Source: Prevotellaceae bacterium UBA1710
Lineage (GTDB): Bacteria > Bacteroidota > Bacteroidia > Bacteroidales > Bacteroidaceae
Reading direction: 5' to 3'
Assembly (NCBI GenBank): GCA_002317355.1
Contig: DCJC01000046.1
Location: 1-61,039 of the forward strand
Length of the DNA stretch: 61,039 bases
Positions 30,988 to 40,900 of the stretch are shown in pieces. Positions within the stretch are counted from its first letter, which is position 1, and the number at the start of each line of letters is the position of its first letter. The notes below the pieces were generated by a model. That model worked only from the letters and a program-made list of their open reading frames with translations, had not been told where the DNA came from and did no database searches. Both the position numbers and the translations under genes were made by a program.

Positions 30988-31055
30988 GGGGGTAAACTCA
31001 GTGAAGCTCCGTTCTATAAGCAGATATAGAGCAGAGGTTCACTGAGTTTACCCCC
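30988..31055. repeat. Family D palindrome, copy 2
   Basis: The 18-bp arms are identical to copy 1 (13827-13894), and the loop is also 32 nt, with CTCCGTTC conserved at its start. It lies in a non-coding region, not before a gene on either strand. Confidence 0.85.
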
Positions 31056-31123
31056 TAAGATAAGCGAAGGAAAAATCCCTTCGGTAACAAGTAACAGGTA
31101 ACAATAAGAAAAAAATAGTGTGA

Positions 31124-31663
31124 CTATCGCCACACCATTCTCAAGTATTCCTGTCCAAAGATATTTAGTGTGCCTTCTGTTTTGAATCCGAGACTACAAT
31201 AGAGACGATAGGCATTTTTATTTTCCGGGTCACAGGCAAGGATAGGCAGAAGACCTTGACTACGGGCAATCTCTATGCCATGACGAAGCAATGCCGTACC
31301 AATGCCTCTGCCACGATATTCAGGAAGTACAGCAAGCGAGTCAAGGTAATACTCACCATCACGCGTCTCATCATCCATAGTGAATGGATCAAAGTCGAGA
31401 ACATCTGGAGGTACGAGTTTGAAAGTACGCACCTTCACCTCATGATAGCCGTTGCCTGTATATGAGATAAGTCCAGCGACAGGCTTATCGTTAACCATAT
31501 AGAGGCTTGCATTACGCCATGAGTAGAGAGTATCATCATGCTGACAGATGGCAACAAGATGATCTTCTGGCACTCGATGTTCTTCCATCATCGGAATTTC
31601 TACTGCCTCCATCATCACGGTGGCAACAAAGGCTGAGTCAGAATATTTGGCTGGGACAATCAT
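31124..31663 (-). CDS. GNAT family N-acetyltransferase
   Basis: The C-terminal half carries the acetyl-CoA motif A, LDSLAVLPEYRGRGIGTALLRHGIEIA, and a motif B-like stretch (NKNAYRLYCSLGFKTEG). The substrate is unknown. The ATG at 31663 (MIVPAKYSDSA) is preferred; the longer frame from 31696 would start inside the terminator hairpin of the upstream BspA-like gene. It directly follows that terminator and has no clear promoter, so its transcription may rely on read-through. Confidence 0.85.
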   Translation of the reverse strand: MIVPAKYSDSAFVATVMMEAVEIPMMEEHRVPEDHLVAICQHDDTLYSWRNASLYMVNDKPVAGLISYTGNGYHEVKVRTFKLVPPDVLDFDPFTMDDETRDGEYYLDSLAVLPEYRGRGIGTALLRHGIEIARSQGLLPILACDPENKNAYRLYCSLGFKTEGTLNIFGQEYLRMVWR

Positions 31664-31666
31664 TGA

Positions 31667-31712
31667 TAAAAAAGACAGCCCCTCACCTATCCGCATGACG
31701 GGTGAGGGGCTG
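31667..31712 (-). terminator. Terminator of the BspA-like gene
   Basis: CAGCCCCTCACC (31676-31687) pairs perfectly with GGTGAGGGGCTG (31701-31712). On the minus strand a run of six T follows. The downstream GNAT start lies only about 4 nt past the T run. Confidence 0.85.
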
Positions 31713-31730
31713 AGTTATGATTTTTTTAAC

Positions 31731-32759
31731 TTACTTCTTTTTCTTAACGTTATAAGGTACGATACGGAACTTCTTCCAGTATTGTGCAACCTTATACTCA
31801 TTGAGAGCTACACTTGGAATATGCAGTTCTGAATACACAGAGAATGTTGTATTGTCGATTGCTGGAGGAGTATCAGTCTTAAGGCGAACAGTAGCAATGT
31901 TTGAGCAACCTGCAAATGCACGACTCATGATACTTGTGTGACGACCATTGATTTCAACAGATGTGAGACCATTGCAAAGCATGAACGCACCACGACCAAC
32001 AGAAATAACAGAACTTGGAATTGATATTGATGAAATACCATAGCACAATGCAAAAGCATTGTCACCAATAGTCTTGATAGAGTTAGGAATTGTAACAGCA
32101 CTGAGACTCTGTATGCCATAGAATGCACAATTGCCAATACCAGTTACAGTGTTAGGAATGAGAGTACTCTTACAACCTGCTACAAGCATATTGTTTGCAG
32201 AAAGAATAATAGCATTACAACCGCCACGGCTGTCATAGTCCTCATTATCCTTTGCTACAACGATTGAAGTGAGAGCATTGCAAGCTGAGAATGCACCCAT
32301 ACCAATTTCCCGTACAGAACCAGGGATATTGATAGATGTGAGACCGTCGCAACCAGAGAATGCACCTTCACCAATAGTTACAACTGTGCTTGGAATTTCT
32401 ATTGAAGTGAGACTGCGACATGAATTGAACGCCTTATCGCCAATAGCCGTCACTGAGTTTGGAATTGTAACTGATGTGAGACCAATGTTTTCAAAGAAAG
32501 CCATCTCACCGATTGATGTTACTGTGTAGTCCTTACCCTGAAATGAGACAGTCTGAGGGATGGTTACTGCACCTGTGTAACTAAATGCAGTAGCGCTGCC
32601 ATCGAAGGTTACCTGTGCCTGCTGGAAGGTTACCTGTGCCTGCAGCTTTTCACTGTCGAGGTTGTAAAAAATACCATCGATTTTAGTCTCGGCAAAACTT
32701 GCCAAAGAAGCCATGAGAGCTACTGCGAGCATCATGATTTTGCTGTAATTTTTTGTCAT
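31731..32759 (-). CDS. BspA-like leucine-rich repeat surface protein
   Basis: A signal peptide (residues 1-23, ending ASFA-E) is followed by a short start domain and about nine LRR_5 units of the Treponema/BspA type, for example LTSVTIPNSVTAIGDKAFNSCRS and LTSIEIPSTVVTIGEGAFSGCDG. BspA-like proteins act in adhesion at the cell surface or are secreted. The C-terminus ends in a basic tail (NVKKKK) and does not show a clear T9SS sorting domain. Residues ~41-54 contain a duplicated heptad (QAQVTFQ, QAQVTFD) from a 21-bp tandem duplication. It has its own terminator. Confidence 0.9.
   Translation of the reverse strand: MTKNYSKIMMLAVALMASLASFAETKIDGIFYNLDSEKLQAQVTFQQAQVTFDGSATAFSYTGAVTIPQTVSFQGKDYTVTSIGEMAFFENIGLTSVTIPNSVTAIGDKAFNSCRSLTSIEIPSTVVTIGEGAFSGCDGLTSINIPGSVREIGMGAFSACNALTSIVVAKDNEDYDSRGGCNAIILSANNMLVAGCKSTLIPNTVTGIGNCAFYGIQSLSAVTIPNSIKTIGDNAFALCYGISSISIPSSVISVGRGAFMLCNGLTSVEINGRHTSIMSRAFAGCSNIATVRLKTDTPPAIDNTTFSVYSELHIPSVALNEYKVAQYWKKFRIVPYNVKKKK
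32604..32645 (-). repeat. In-frame 21-bp tandem duplication in the BspA-like gene
   Basis: Positions 32604-32624 and 32625-32645 share a 21-bp unit (core AAGGTTACCTGTGCCTGC, identical). It adds seven residues near the N-terminus. Confidence 0.8.
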
Positions 32760-32927
32760 ACCGTCGGTTTATAAACAAGTAAATATATATTTATATTAAA
32801 AACATATACTTCTTTGTTTTATTGCATTTACTATCTTGCATTATTGCGTTTTTAAATATTTTTTCAGAAAAACGCCCAGCAATTAATTAACTATTAACAA
32901 TTGAGAAACGAGAATTAACAATTTTAT

Positions 32928-35705
32928 TCAATTTGCATGGTTATAATATAGTTTGCCATCAGAACCTACACCGACGGCAGAGGCACGGAGACGAGTCTGG
33001 CGAGAGTTATTGTAGAACGTAGCGGTGAACTTACCATCGGCATCTGGCTTCGCATTCGGATTCCAGTAGAGAGTGCGGCGATAGTCGGCAGGACGCGCTG
33101 GCAACGGCAGAGAATAGTCAGGACTGTAGAATTCCTCTGCATAGGTGATGCCAGGGAAGATGTAACGGCGGTCACGATAGGTGTAACGGACACCATCATC
33201 AGCCAAAGGAACGAAATCAAGAACAACACCAGCCACGTTGTCTTCTGCTACATAACCAGAATCTGTTCGCATCTCATAATCAGTATAGATACGCACATCC
33301 TTCAGCCTGCTGAGACGCAGACGCTCGAACATATATGCAGGCGACATATTGACGTCATACTCCGCAGCCCCATCCGAGGTGTAGTTACGGAAGAAAGTGG
33401 CTTTCTCCATCATTCCACGCACGTTAGGCTGTTTCATCATACCCATATTTCCGAAGAGATAGGTGGATATCTGTCGTGGGAACTCCTTGAAGTTGCACAC
33501 GCCAGCAGAGAGTCCATAGTCGGTCACATTGTTATAGAGGTCATAGATATCGTAAACAAGGGCTGGCTTTGATACATCAAAACTTCGCTTGCCACGACGA
33601 CGTGCCTGGACGATAACGGTCTGCAGGGTGTGGTTGCCTCCCAGTTTGCTGCTGGAAGGTATTGCGCTATCATCCTCTTCCTCAACGAAGTTCAGCTGAG
33701 GAGAGTTGATCTGATACCATGAATATGGAAATGTGAAGATAGGAAAGAACATATCCCTCTTGACATAATAGTCAGGGAAAGCACGCTCATCGCGCCACTT
33801 CTTATCCTTGAGTCCTTCCATGCTGCGCTTCACAGAATCCTTGACGTTGTATGCCTTGATGAAGAGGATGCCCTTGTCGTAGAAGGGCGGAATATTGAAC
33901 TGGAACTTACCTCCAGCAGTAGTCTTTGCCACCACTCCATAACTCTTGCCATCAAATTCCACCTCGCCTTCAACAAGCACTTCCTTCTTCAGGTTCTTGC
34001 CATTGTGGAAGTTGTCATATTCCTCTGAGAACACCGCCTCTGCCTCCTGCATCTCCGGATTGATTTCAGGCACCTCAGTGACGGCATCGCCAGTGTCGGG
34101 AGTTCCGTTAAGGCGCGAGAGATCCTGCACCATTTTCTTCTCTTCATTCATACCCGCAAGGTCTTCAAGCTCAAGGATATCGGCAGTGCTCGGCACCTTA
34201 TACACACTTCCCTCGAAGGTAGTGGTGAGTTCTGGCAGATAGCGTGCTGTCTTCACTCGCTTGTATCTGCGCCATCCCTGAATCATCATCAGCTGGTCGA
34301 GGTGCTTAGCATGCTGTGCATCGTCGGAAGCGAAGTAATAGGCAGGATATGCCACGAAACCACGCAGCTCGCTGCTGAGAAGCATATCGGTGAGGATATT
34401 GCCATCGTCATAGCCATTGTCATCAGTGCGGGCATCGCGAATGGCTACGGAGAAGGTGGCTGGGTATTGGGTGGTAGATGATGGGTGTTGGGTGGTAGAT
34501 GATGGGTGCTGGGTGTTGGCTGAAACCTCAAGATTCACCTTCTGATAAGGCTGAATGGATGTCTTCTCCCCTACCTCACCGATGGCTGTTGACATTCTGA
34601 CATCGATATCGCGACCCATATCGTGGTTGTTGACGAAGAAAAGGCGTGAGGCAAGCGGCTGGGCATCAGCATCATATATCACAAGGTCATTGATACCGGT
34701 AGGCAACTGCATGTCCTTGAGTGAGATAGTGCTGTTGCCATTAATTCGCTGGAACTTCTGCAAGCGGCCACGGCATAATACGCCATAGGCTGCCGCTTTG
34801 ACTCCCACTGCCTTGACAGTAGCCGTAGAAGTGAGGTGGTCGTAATGAAGGGCAACGCCTTCCTTAACAGCCTTCGGAAGCTTGAAGCTATACTCTTTTC
34901 CCTCCCATGTGAAGGTTATCTTCTGCTGTACATCAGACGGTGTGTAGGCAAAGGTACCACGGCCCATATAGTCGGTATTCACAACGGTTCCGTCCTGAAG
35001 CTTTCCGCTTACGCTGACAGCCTGACCGTCCTGATCCGTTGCCTCAAAGGCGATGCAGCTTTCCACGCCCTGAACACAGTTGCCTCCCTCTGGCAGGAAA
35101 CTGACGAGAAGGCGTTGACTGCTTTTCAGCACATGCTGCTTAGGACGACGTGTCATATAGCGCTCATCGTAGCTGCCATTACTCACCCTATTGTAAACAG
35201 GCACTACACGAGAGTAGAGTCCGGGATATTCGCGGAAATAATCGGCGCACATCTGCTTGTTGTAGAACCTACGCTCGTCAATGAAGGAATATTTGCGGTG
35301 TGTGACATTAAAATTGAGTTGCCACTTGGTATAGGCTCGTATCTCGTAATAGCCGGAATAGAGGCTGTCGGTGAGAGCGAACTGTCCGCACGTCTTTCCA
35401 TTATTTGATACGATAACGTGCTGTCGCTCAACTACAAAGCCGTCGGAATTGAGCAGTTCCACATAGAGGAGTCGGGAGAGATTCGTTGGTTGCAGATTAT
35501 CGGCAGTAACGACATACGCCTTGTACCAGATGGTATCTCCAAGGAAATAGCAGTTGTTGTCGAGATGCAGGTATATCTTCTCCTGAATCTGCGGTTTGTC
35601 ACGAAGCACCGTCTCAAGCGAGTCTATAGCGTCCGCATGAGCAAAGAGGGATGTAAAGAATAATAAGAGAGTAAGAAGAAACGAATGGTTAGTCTTTTGA
35701 TTCAT
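32928..35705 (-). CDS. Large MG2-like secreted protein with plug-like C-terminal region
   Basis: After a signal peptide (1-26) the protein starts QEKIYLHLDNNCYFLGDTIWYKAYVV, a macroglobulin MG2-like beta domain common in Bacteroidetes surface proteins. Further beta domains follow, with a carboxypeptidase regulatory-like segment near 590-660. A region after about 690 (HTLQTVIVQARRRGKRSFDV...) recalls the start of a TonB-receptor plug, but no beta barrel follows. The gene lies 181 nt downstream of the SusC/SusD-fasciclin operon and may be read from it. Near residues 405-420 a repeated HPSSTTQ comes from simple CCATCATCTACC-type DNA. Function unknown; assembly or maturation of surface proteins is a guess. 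Confidence 0.75.
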   Translation of the reverse strand: MNQKTNHSFLLTLLLFFTSLFAHADAIDSLETVLRDKPQIQEKIYLHLDNNCYFLGDTIWYKAYVVTADNLQPTNLSRLLYVELLNSDGFVVERQHVIVSNNGKTCGQFALTDSLYSGYYEIRAYTKWQLNFNVTHRKYSFIDERRFYNKQMCADYFREYPGLYSRVVPVYNRVSNGSYDERYMTRRPKQHVLKSSQRLLVSFLPEGGNCVQGVESCIAFEATDQDGQAVSVSGKLQDGTVVNTDYMGRGTFAYTPSDVQQKITFTWEGKEYSFKLPKAVKEGVALHYDHLTSTATVKAVGVKAAAYGVLCRGRLQKFQRINGNSTISLKDMQLPTGINDLVIYDADAQPLASRLFFVNNHDMGRDIDVRMSTAIGEVGEKTSIQPYQKVNLEVSANTQHPSSTTQHPSSTTQYPATFSVAIRDARTDDNGYDDGNILTDMLLSSELRGFVAYPAYYFASDDAQHAKHLDQLMMIQGWRRYKRVKTARYLPELTTTFEGSVYKVPSTADILELEDLAGMNEEKKMVQDLSRLNGTPDTGDAVTEVPEINPEMQEAEAVFSEEYDNFHNGKNLKKEVLVEGEVEFDGKSYGVVAKTTAGGKFQFNIPPFYDKGILFIKAYNVKDSVKRSMEGLKDKKWRDERAFPDYYVKRDMFFPIFTFPYSWYQINSPQLNFVEEEDDSAIPSSSKLGGNHTLQTVIVQARRRGKRSFDVSKPALVYDIYDLYNNVTDYGLSAGVCNFKEFPRQISTYLFGNMGMMKQPNVRGMMEKATFFRNYTSDGAAEYDVNMSPAYMFERLRLSRLKDVRIYTDYEMRTDSGYVAEDNVAGVVLDFVPLADDGVRYTYRDRRYIFPGITYAEEFYSPDYSLPLPARPADYRRTLYWNPNAKPDADGKFTATFYNNSRQTRLRASAVGVGSDGKLYYNHAN
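34459..34520 (-). repeat. In-frame CACCCATCATCTACC tandem words in the MG2-like gene
   Basis: On the coding strand a 21-bp unit beginning CACCCATCATCTACCACCCA occurs twice, plus partial copies at the ends. It is translated as HPSSTTQ HPSSTTQ. Related CCATCACCCATCACC DNA lies inside the acetylesterase gene at 57324-57358. Confidence 0.75.
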
Positions 35706-35787
35706 ATAATGAGTTTTATTGATTAGTTTTTCTTCAAAGAATCACCATATACCGCCCAGCTTGCAGAGATGCCTGCCTGAGCAAGAA

Positions 35788-35860
35788 TGTACCATTATCA
35801 TTTTTGTCATTTAACTACTGCGACATGGAAAATGCTAAATGTCTAAATGATAATGGTACA
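35788..35860. repeat. Inverted repeat between the SusD and MG2-like genes
   Basis: TGTACCATTATCATTT (35788-35803, continuing to 35813) pairs with AAATGATAATGGTACA (35845-35860) with a diverged inner part. It lies 27 bp after the SusD stop and may mark the 3' end of the SusC/D transcript, though no T run is seen. Confidence 0.6.
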
Positions 35861-35886
35861 TTGTACATGGAAAATGGAAAATGAAT

Positions 35887-37851
35887 CTATTTGAAAGGCA
35901 AATACCAGTTGCGTGGATCACGGAGATCCTTCTGTGGTCTGTTGCCTTCAAGCTTCTTTGCAAACCATCTTGAGCCGAAGTCCGTACCCCAGTTACCAGC
36001 TTCATTGAAGTGGCGTGCAATGCGTTGAAGATCAGAGAAACGTGTGCCTTCAAAAGCAAACTCAAGTGCATATTCATCACAAAGGATATCCTCCATTGCA
36101 TTAATTGAATCTTGCTGACTATATGAAGACAACCCTAAATCGAACTGCTTGTTGAGCGAAGCAAGTTTTTCACCCAAAACAGTTGAATATTGATAAGGAG
36201 AAGCCAAACCAGATACTGCACCAGCTCCATGGAAATGAACACCAACAGAGTGTGTTCCAATAGGGAAAACAGTGGAGTTTGTCAGGAAAGGCAAAGTGCT
36301 ACTAAGCATTTCCGCAGTACGAGATTTGATGTAGAAATTCTCGGCAGGATATGTCTGAGAACCAACAGATGATGTCTGCTTTGCAGCCAATGTATCAATA
36401 TAGTTGAGAAGCTGTGGATTGAGCCCATCCTTGAGAACGGCAAATGCAGCATCAGGATAGCCCATACGATTCATAGCCTCAGCAAGATGCAGGAATACCG
36501 TTGTCGTACGATAAAGATAGATATTGGCATTGCTTGGCTTCTGAACATAAACAAGCGAGGTGTCGCCTTGTCCCCTGCATACGTGGTTGAAACGTGAGTC
36601 GCCAAGGTTACGTTTTCCATACTCCCAGAAACGCTGAGAGTTATTCAGTTTCTCCTTATAATAGTAATAAGGCGCAGTACCGTAAGTCTGTCTGAATCCA
36701 TAAGAAGGAACAATCATAACATCCTTAGTTTCAGGAAGTCTATTGTTGATACGCCAGTTTGCAATAAAATCACCTGCAGAGCCATAATACATATAGCCGT
36801 AAGCCTCTGGAATTGAAGTCGTTTGACCTGACGTCCTACTAACTGCCATTGGGATATAGGTTATCACATCACCAGGAGCATAATCAGTAGTAAATATGCT
36901 CATCCAGTTTCTTGAGCCTTTAACGACACTTTGATTCTGCTGAACATCATAGTCTGATGGATATGAGTAGAACATATCATCATCGGATGAGATTTGCTGG
37001 CTGTAGTTTATATCAATATTATCTATTGACTTGATTGCATTATAGTACAAGTAGTCATAGTATGCCTTTGCCGCATTCTGATACTCACCATTCTCAAGAT
37101 AGAGATCGCCGAGAATAACATTGAGAGGGATAAAGCACTTTGCTGGCTGGATATACTTGGTTGTTGCCCAACCAGTTGTACCGACATTAACGCTGACTTT
37201 TCCGTAAGTAGGAACTTCGTGATATTCATATCCCCACTGATGCTTCAAGGAGTCAAGATAATGTGCCTGTGCTGACAGGATTGTCTTTGCAGGTGTGGTA
37301 TTACTTTTTGAATTTATCTCTGAGATAGAAGTGATAGGCTCTGTGAAATAAGGCACGTCACCATAATTTCTAACCAACTGTATGAAAGCCCACGCACGGA
37401 TAGATGCAACAGCGATGTATTCATTGATTACTACATACTTATCACCAGTAATAAGATCCTGACGACGATTCTTCAAGTAGTAATTACAGTTGTTGATCAC
37501 CTTATAGTAAAGGTACACACTATCATAACGATTTGTCACATCTGCACTGAAATCTGCCAGTTTCTTCAGATGAGCATCAGCCTTGGTTGTTGGCTGGACG
37601 AGATCACCACGCATTTCATTCTGATAGTAGTACTGATCAGCCAATTGCTGCATCGCCTGCAGAATGCCATAGGCATAGAACACAGAGTCAGTCTTCTCGG
37701 AAAGAGAAGGCTCAAACAACTGACGGGAATTCTCCGTATCAAGCATATCCTGACAACTGCCTAAGGTTGTGAGAGTAAAGAGTAAGGATGAGAGTGTAAT
37801 ATAGAATGACACCCTACCCTTATTTATATGTCTTAGAATTGATTTTTTCAT
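35887..37851 (-). CDS. SusD/RagB-family outer-membrane lipoprotein (second pair)
   Basis: It is a surface lipoprotein that captures nutrients and caps the partner SusC channel. The signal ends TLTTLGSCQ with lipid Cys33. The helical SusD core (TPR-like) begins with the DSVFYAYGILQAMQQLADQYYYQNEMRGDL region, and the C-terminus has the typical DEYALEFAFEGTRFSDLQRIARHFNEAGNWG block. At 654 aa it is longer than average. It is the last gene of the two-pair operon, 63 nt after its SusC partner. The ligand cannot be told from sequence. Confidence 0.93.
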   Translation of the reverse strand: MKKSILRHINKGRVSFYITLSSLLFTLTTLGSCQDMLDTENSRQLFEPSLSEKTDSVFYAYGILQAMQQLADQYYYQNEMRGDLVQPTTKADAHLKKLADFSADVTNRYDSVYLYYKVINNCNYYLKNRRQDLITGDKYVVINEYIAVASIRAWAFIQLVRNYGDVPYFTEPITSISEINSKSNTTPAKTILSAQAHYLDSLKHQWGYEYHEVPTYGKVSVNVGTTGWATTKYIQPAKCFIPLNVILGDLYLENGEYQNAAKAYYDYLYYNAIKSIDNIDINYSQQISSDDDMFYSYPSDYDVQQNQSVVKGSRNWMSIFTTDYAPGDVITYIPMAVSRTSGQTTSIPEAYGYMYYGSAGDFIANWRINNRLPETKDVMIVPSYGFRQTYGTAPYYYYKEKLNNSQRFWEYGKRNLGDSRFNHVCRGQGDTSLVYVQKPSNANIYLYRTTTVFLHLAEAMNRMGYPDAAFAVLKDGLNPQLLNYIDTLAAKQTSSVGSQTYPAENFYIKSRTAEMLSSTLPFLTNSTVFPIGTHSVGVHFHGAGAVSGLASPYQYSTVLGEKLASLNKQFDLGLSSYSQQDSINAMEDILCDEYALEFAFEGTRFSDLQRIARHFNEAGNWGTDFGSRWFAKKLEGNRPQKDLRDPRNWYLPFK

Positions 37852-37914
37852 ATATTTTTACGACCTTAATGACTTTAATGTCTTTAACGACATTAATAAA
37901 CTTACAACCAACTA

Positions 37915-40900
37915 TTACAGATTAATCTTTACACCGAGAGTGAATGAACGACTCTGTGAGAGGTAACCACAATCAATGCCTTGATAGAGTTGACCGTTAC
38001 CCACACTGAACTCAGGATCATTGCCTGTATAGTGAGTGAGAGTGAAGATATTATGAGCCTCACCCCATACAGAGATGCCTTGTAACCATGATTGCCAAGA
38101 CTCAGGAATAGGAATCTGATAAGTTAATGCTACAGTCTTAAGACGAAGATAAGAACCATCTTCTATCCATCTATCTGAGAATCGGTTATTACCCATAGGA
38201 TCTCCATAGGCAACCTTTGGCAAAGATGCCAGCTGTCCCTCATAACGCCAGTGGTTGATTTCTGCAACCTGCTGATTGAAGAGAGTTGAACCAGAATTAA
38301 GGATAGAACGCTGGTAGTTATACACATCGTTGTTCAAGCTATAGTTGAATCCTACGTTGAGGGTAAAACGCTTATAGCTGACCTTGGCAAAGATATTACC
38401 ATAGAGATCAGGATTTGGATTACCAATAACAGCCTTGTCATCATCATTGATAACACCATCACCATTACGATCCACAAAGTGAACATCACCAGCCTCAAAC
38501 CTTTCATCCAAACCAGAACTATTCTTCATCACAAGATAAGTCTGTGAGCCATCAGCATTGGTATGAGCTGTACGAGCCTCTGCATCAGAAGAGAAGATAC
38601 CACATGTCTGATAGCCATAGAAAAGTCCAACTGGATTTGCTACAGACACAAGGATATTGTTGTCGCCATAGACAGAAGCTGTGTAGTTTCCATCAGGCAG
38701 CATTTCTATCTTATTGTCATAATGACCTACAGATGCACCAATCTCGACATTCCAATCGCGGGAAACAACAGGTTTTCCCGAGAATGCGACCTCGTAACCA
38801 ACATTCTTTAGCGAGCCGCCATTAGTCCAGTATCTGTTGATTCCAGAAATTGGCTCAGAGAATGTCTTCAAGGTCAGCAAATCCTTTGTCTTATGCAGAT
38901 AATAGTTAGCATTAACAGCAAGACGGTTGTCAAGTAAATTCGCCTGAACACCTACATTCCATTTTGTGGTTGTCTCCCACTTAATCTTGTCATTTCCCAC
39001 ATTGGTGAGCTGAACACCTATTTCAGAACCATTAAAGCGAATAGGACTGAATGAAGTGCGAGCTGCATAGTTGTCAATATCATCGTTTCCGCTAATATCA
39101 AAACCTGCATACAGACGCAGATAATTGACGGTTGGAATCTTAGGGAACCAGTTCTCATTAGTAATAACCCATCCTGCCTGTACGCTTGGGAATATACCCC
39201 AATACAAGCCAGCAGCCTTAAGACCACTATCAAGGTTGTTACCAAATCTACTGTTTGCCTCAGCAAGGACAGACAAGGTCAGGAAGTAGCGATTCATATA
39301 GTTGTAATCCGCACTTACATACCACTGCATGTTCTTCCAAATGTCATTGGCACCAGCAATGGTAGAATACTCAGACACATTAAGTGAAGGATTCTTATCA
39401 TCAGGCAGAGGATTATCATACTGAGAAGCCAAATCACTACAGTCGTAAGAGAAATAAGTGAAACGGAAGCCTCCAGTTACAGCTATGTCATGAGCTGCAA
39501 ACTTATTCTTCCAGTCAATATGTGTATTGCTGGTAAAGCTCTGCTCATTGGCAAAGATTGAAGCAACCTTAGACCACACCACACCGAGTCCTTCTACATA
39601 GAATGAAGGAACACCTAAGTTTGGACGATAATAAGCCTGTGAGTTACGATTGAGATAGTAACTGAAATGTGTGGTTGCACTCAAGTTATCGTTAATATTC
39701 CATGTTGGAGCAACAGCCACATTGAAGAATGTATTCTCATTCTTATTCTTACGATCACCTTCTCCTGACTCCATGAGAGCAACAGGATTTGCCAAAGAAT
39801 AAGCAGTTCCAAGTGGTTCGTAGAGATCATCTGCACCATAGAGCAATGATGTGAAACCACCTACATTCTTATTATACTGATAAGGATAAAGCAAAGGACT
39901 CTTGATGAGCGCCAACATAGTTGGAGATGTCACTGTGCTCTCAGTCATATCCTCTGCAAAACCATCATCATAGAGATAATTGTTTGTGCGAGAGAATGAC
40001 ATATCAAACCTTGTGCTGAGATTACTCAAAAGGTTGATGTCGGAATTGAAACGTACATTTACTCTGTCAAATGAGCAGTTCTTTACGTTCTTATCTACAT
40101 TAATATATCCAACAGAGAGATTATACATACCGACATCATCACCACCCTGAACATTAATGCTGTAGTTCTGGGTAATGGCTGTTCTATATACATAATCCTT
40201 CCAGTTTGTATTGTTATGGAAGGTAGGATAGTAATAGCTTGTAGGCTCATCATTCAGGAAGTTGAAATTCATCAACTTACCTGTCTTTGCCTGATAATCC
40301 TTCACTTCAGATATTGTACCGAGCTGCTCAACTGCATAGTTACGATACTGATTTGCATCCATCATCGTAGGCAATTGTGGCATCAAGGTAACTCCAGATG
40401 AGATCTTGGCATCAATACGTGTAGCAAAAGAATGTCCACGCTTTGTCTCAATAAGGATGACACCATTTGCACCACGAGCTCCATAGAGTGCAGTCGCATT
40501 CTTCAGCACGGTTACCTTATCAATATCCTCTGGAGATAGAGTTGAAAGCACATTTAAGAAATCTCCTTGATGCAATGAGTATCGACCTCGCTGCATATCA
40601 AGTTCTACTCCGTCAATAATGATGAGCGGTTGGGTATTGGCATTCAAAGAATTGATACCACGTATCTGCATGAAAGCACCTTGATCAAGATTACCCGAAC
40701 GCATAACAGAACGTACATCTGCACCAAGATTTGACTGTATCTCACCATCAATGGAAACACCATTACCAGATGCTGTGAAAGAATTCTTAGCTGTAATACC
40801 AGTTCCTTCATCATACATTGGTGCAAACACATCACTTAGCATAGACACATTCACTTCCTGAGTAGTATCATTTGCACGTATTGCCACCTGCTGCGACTGA

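Noticed and set aside
31664..31696. Longer N-terminus of the GNAT protein
   Set aside because: It would start in the loop of a strong terminator hairpin. The ATG at 31663 is a better start.
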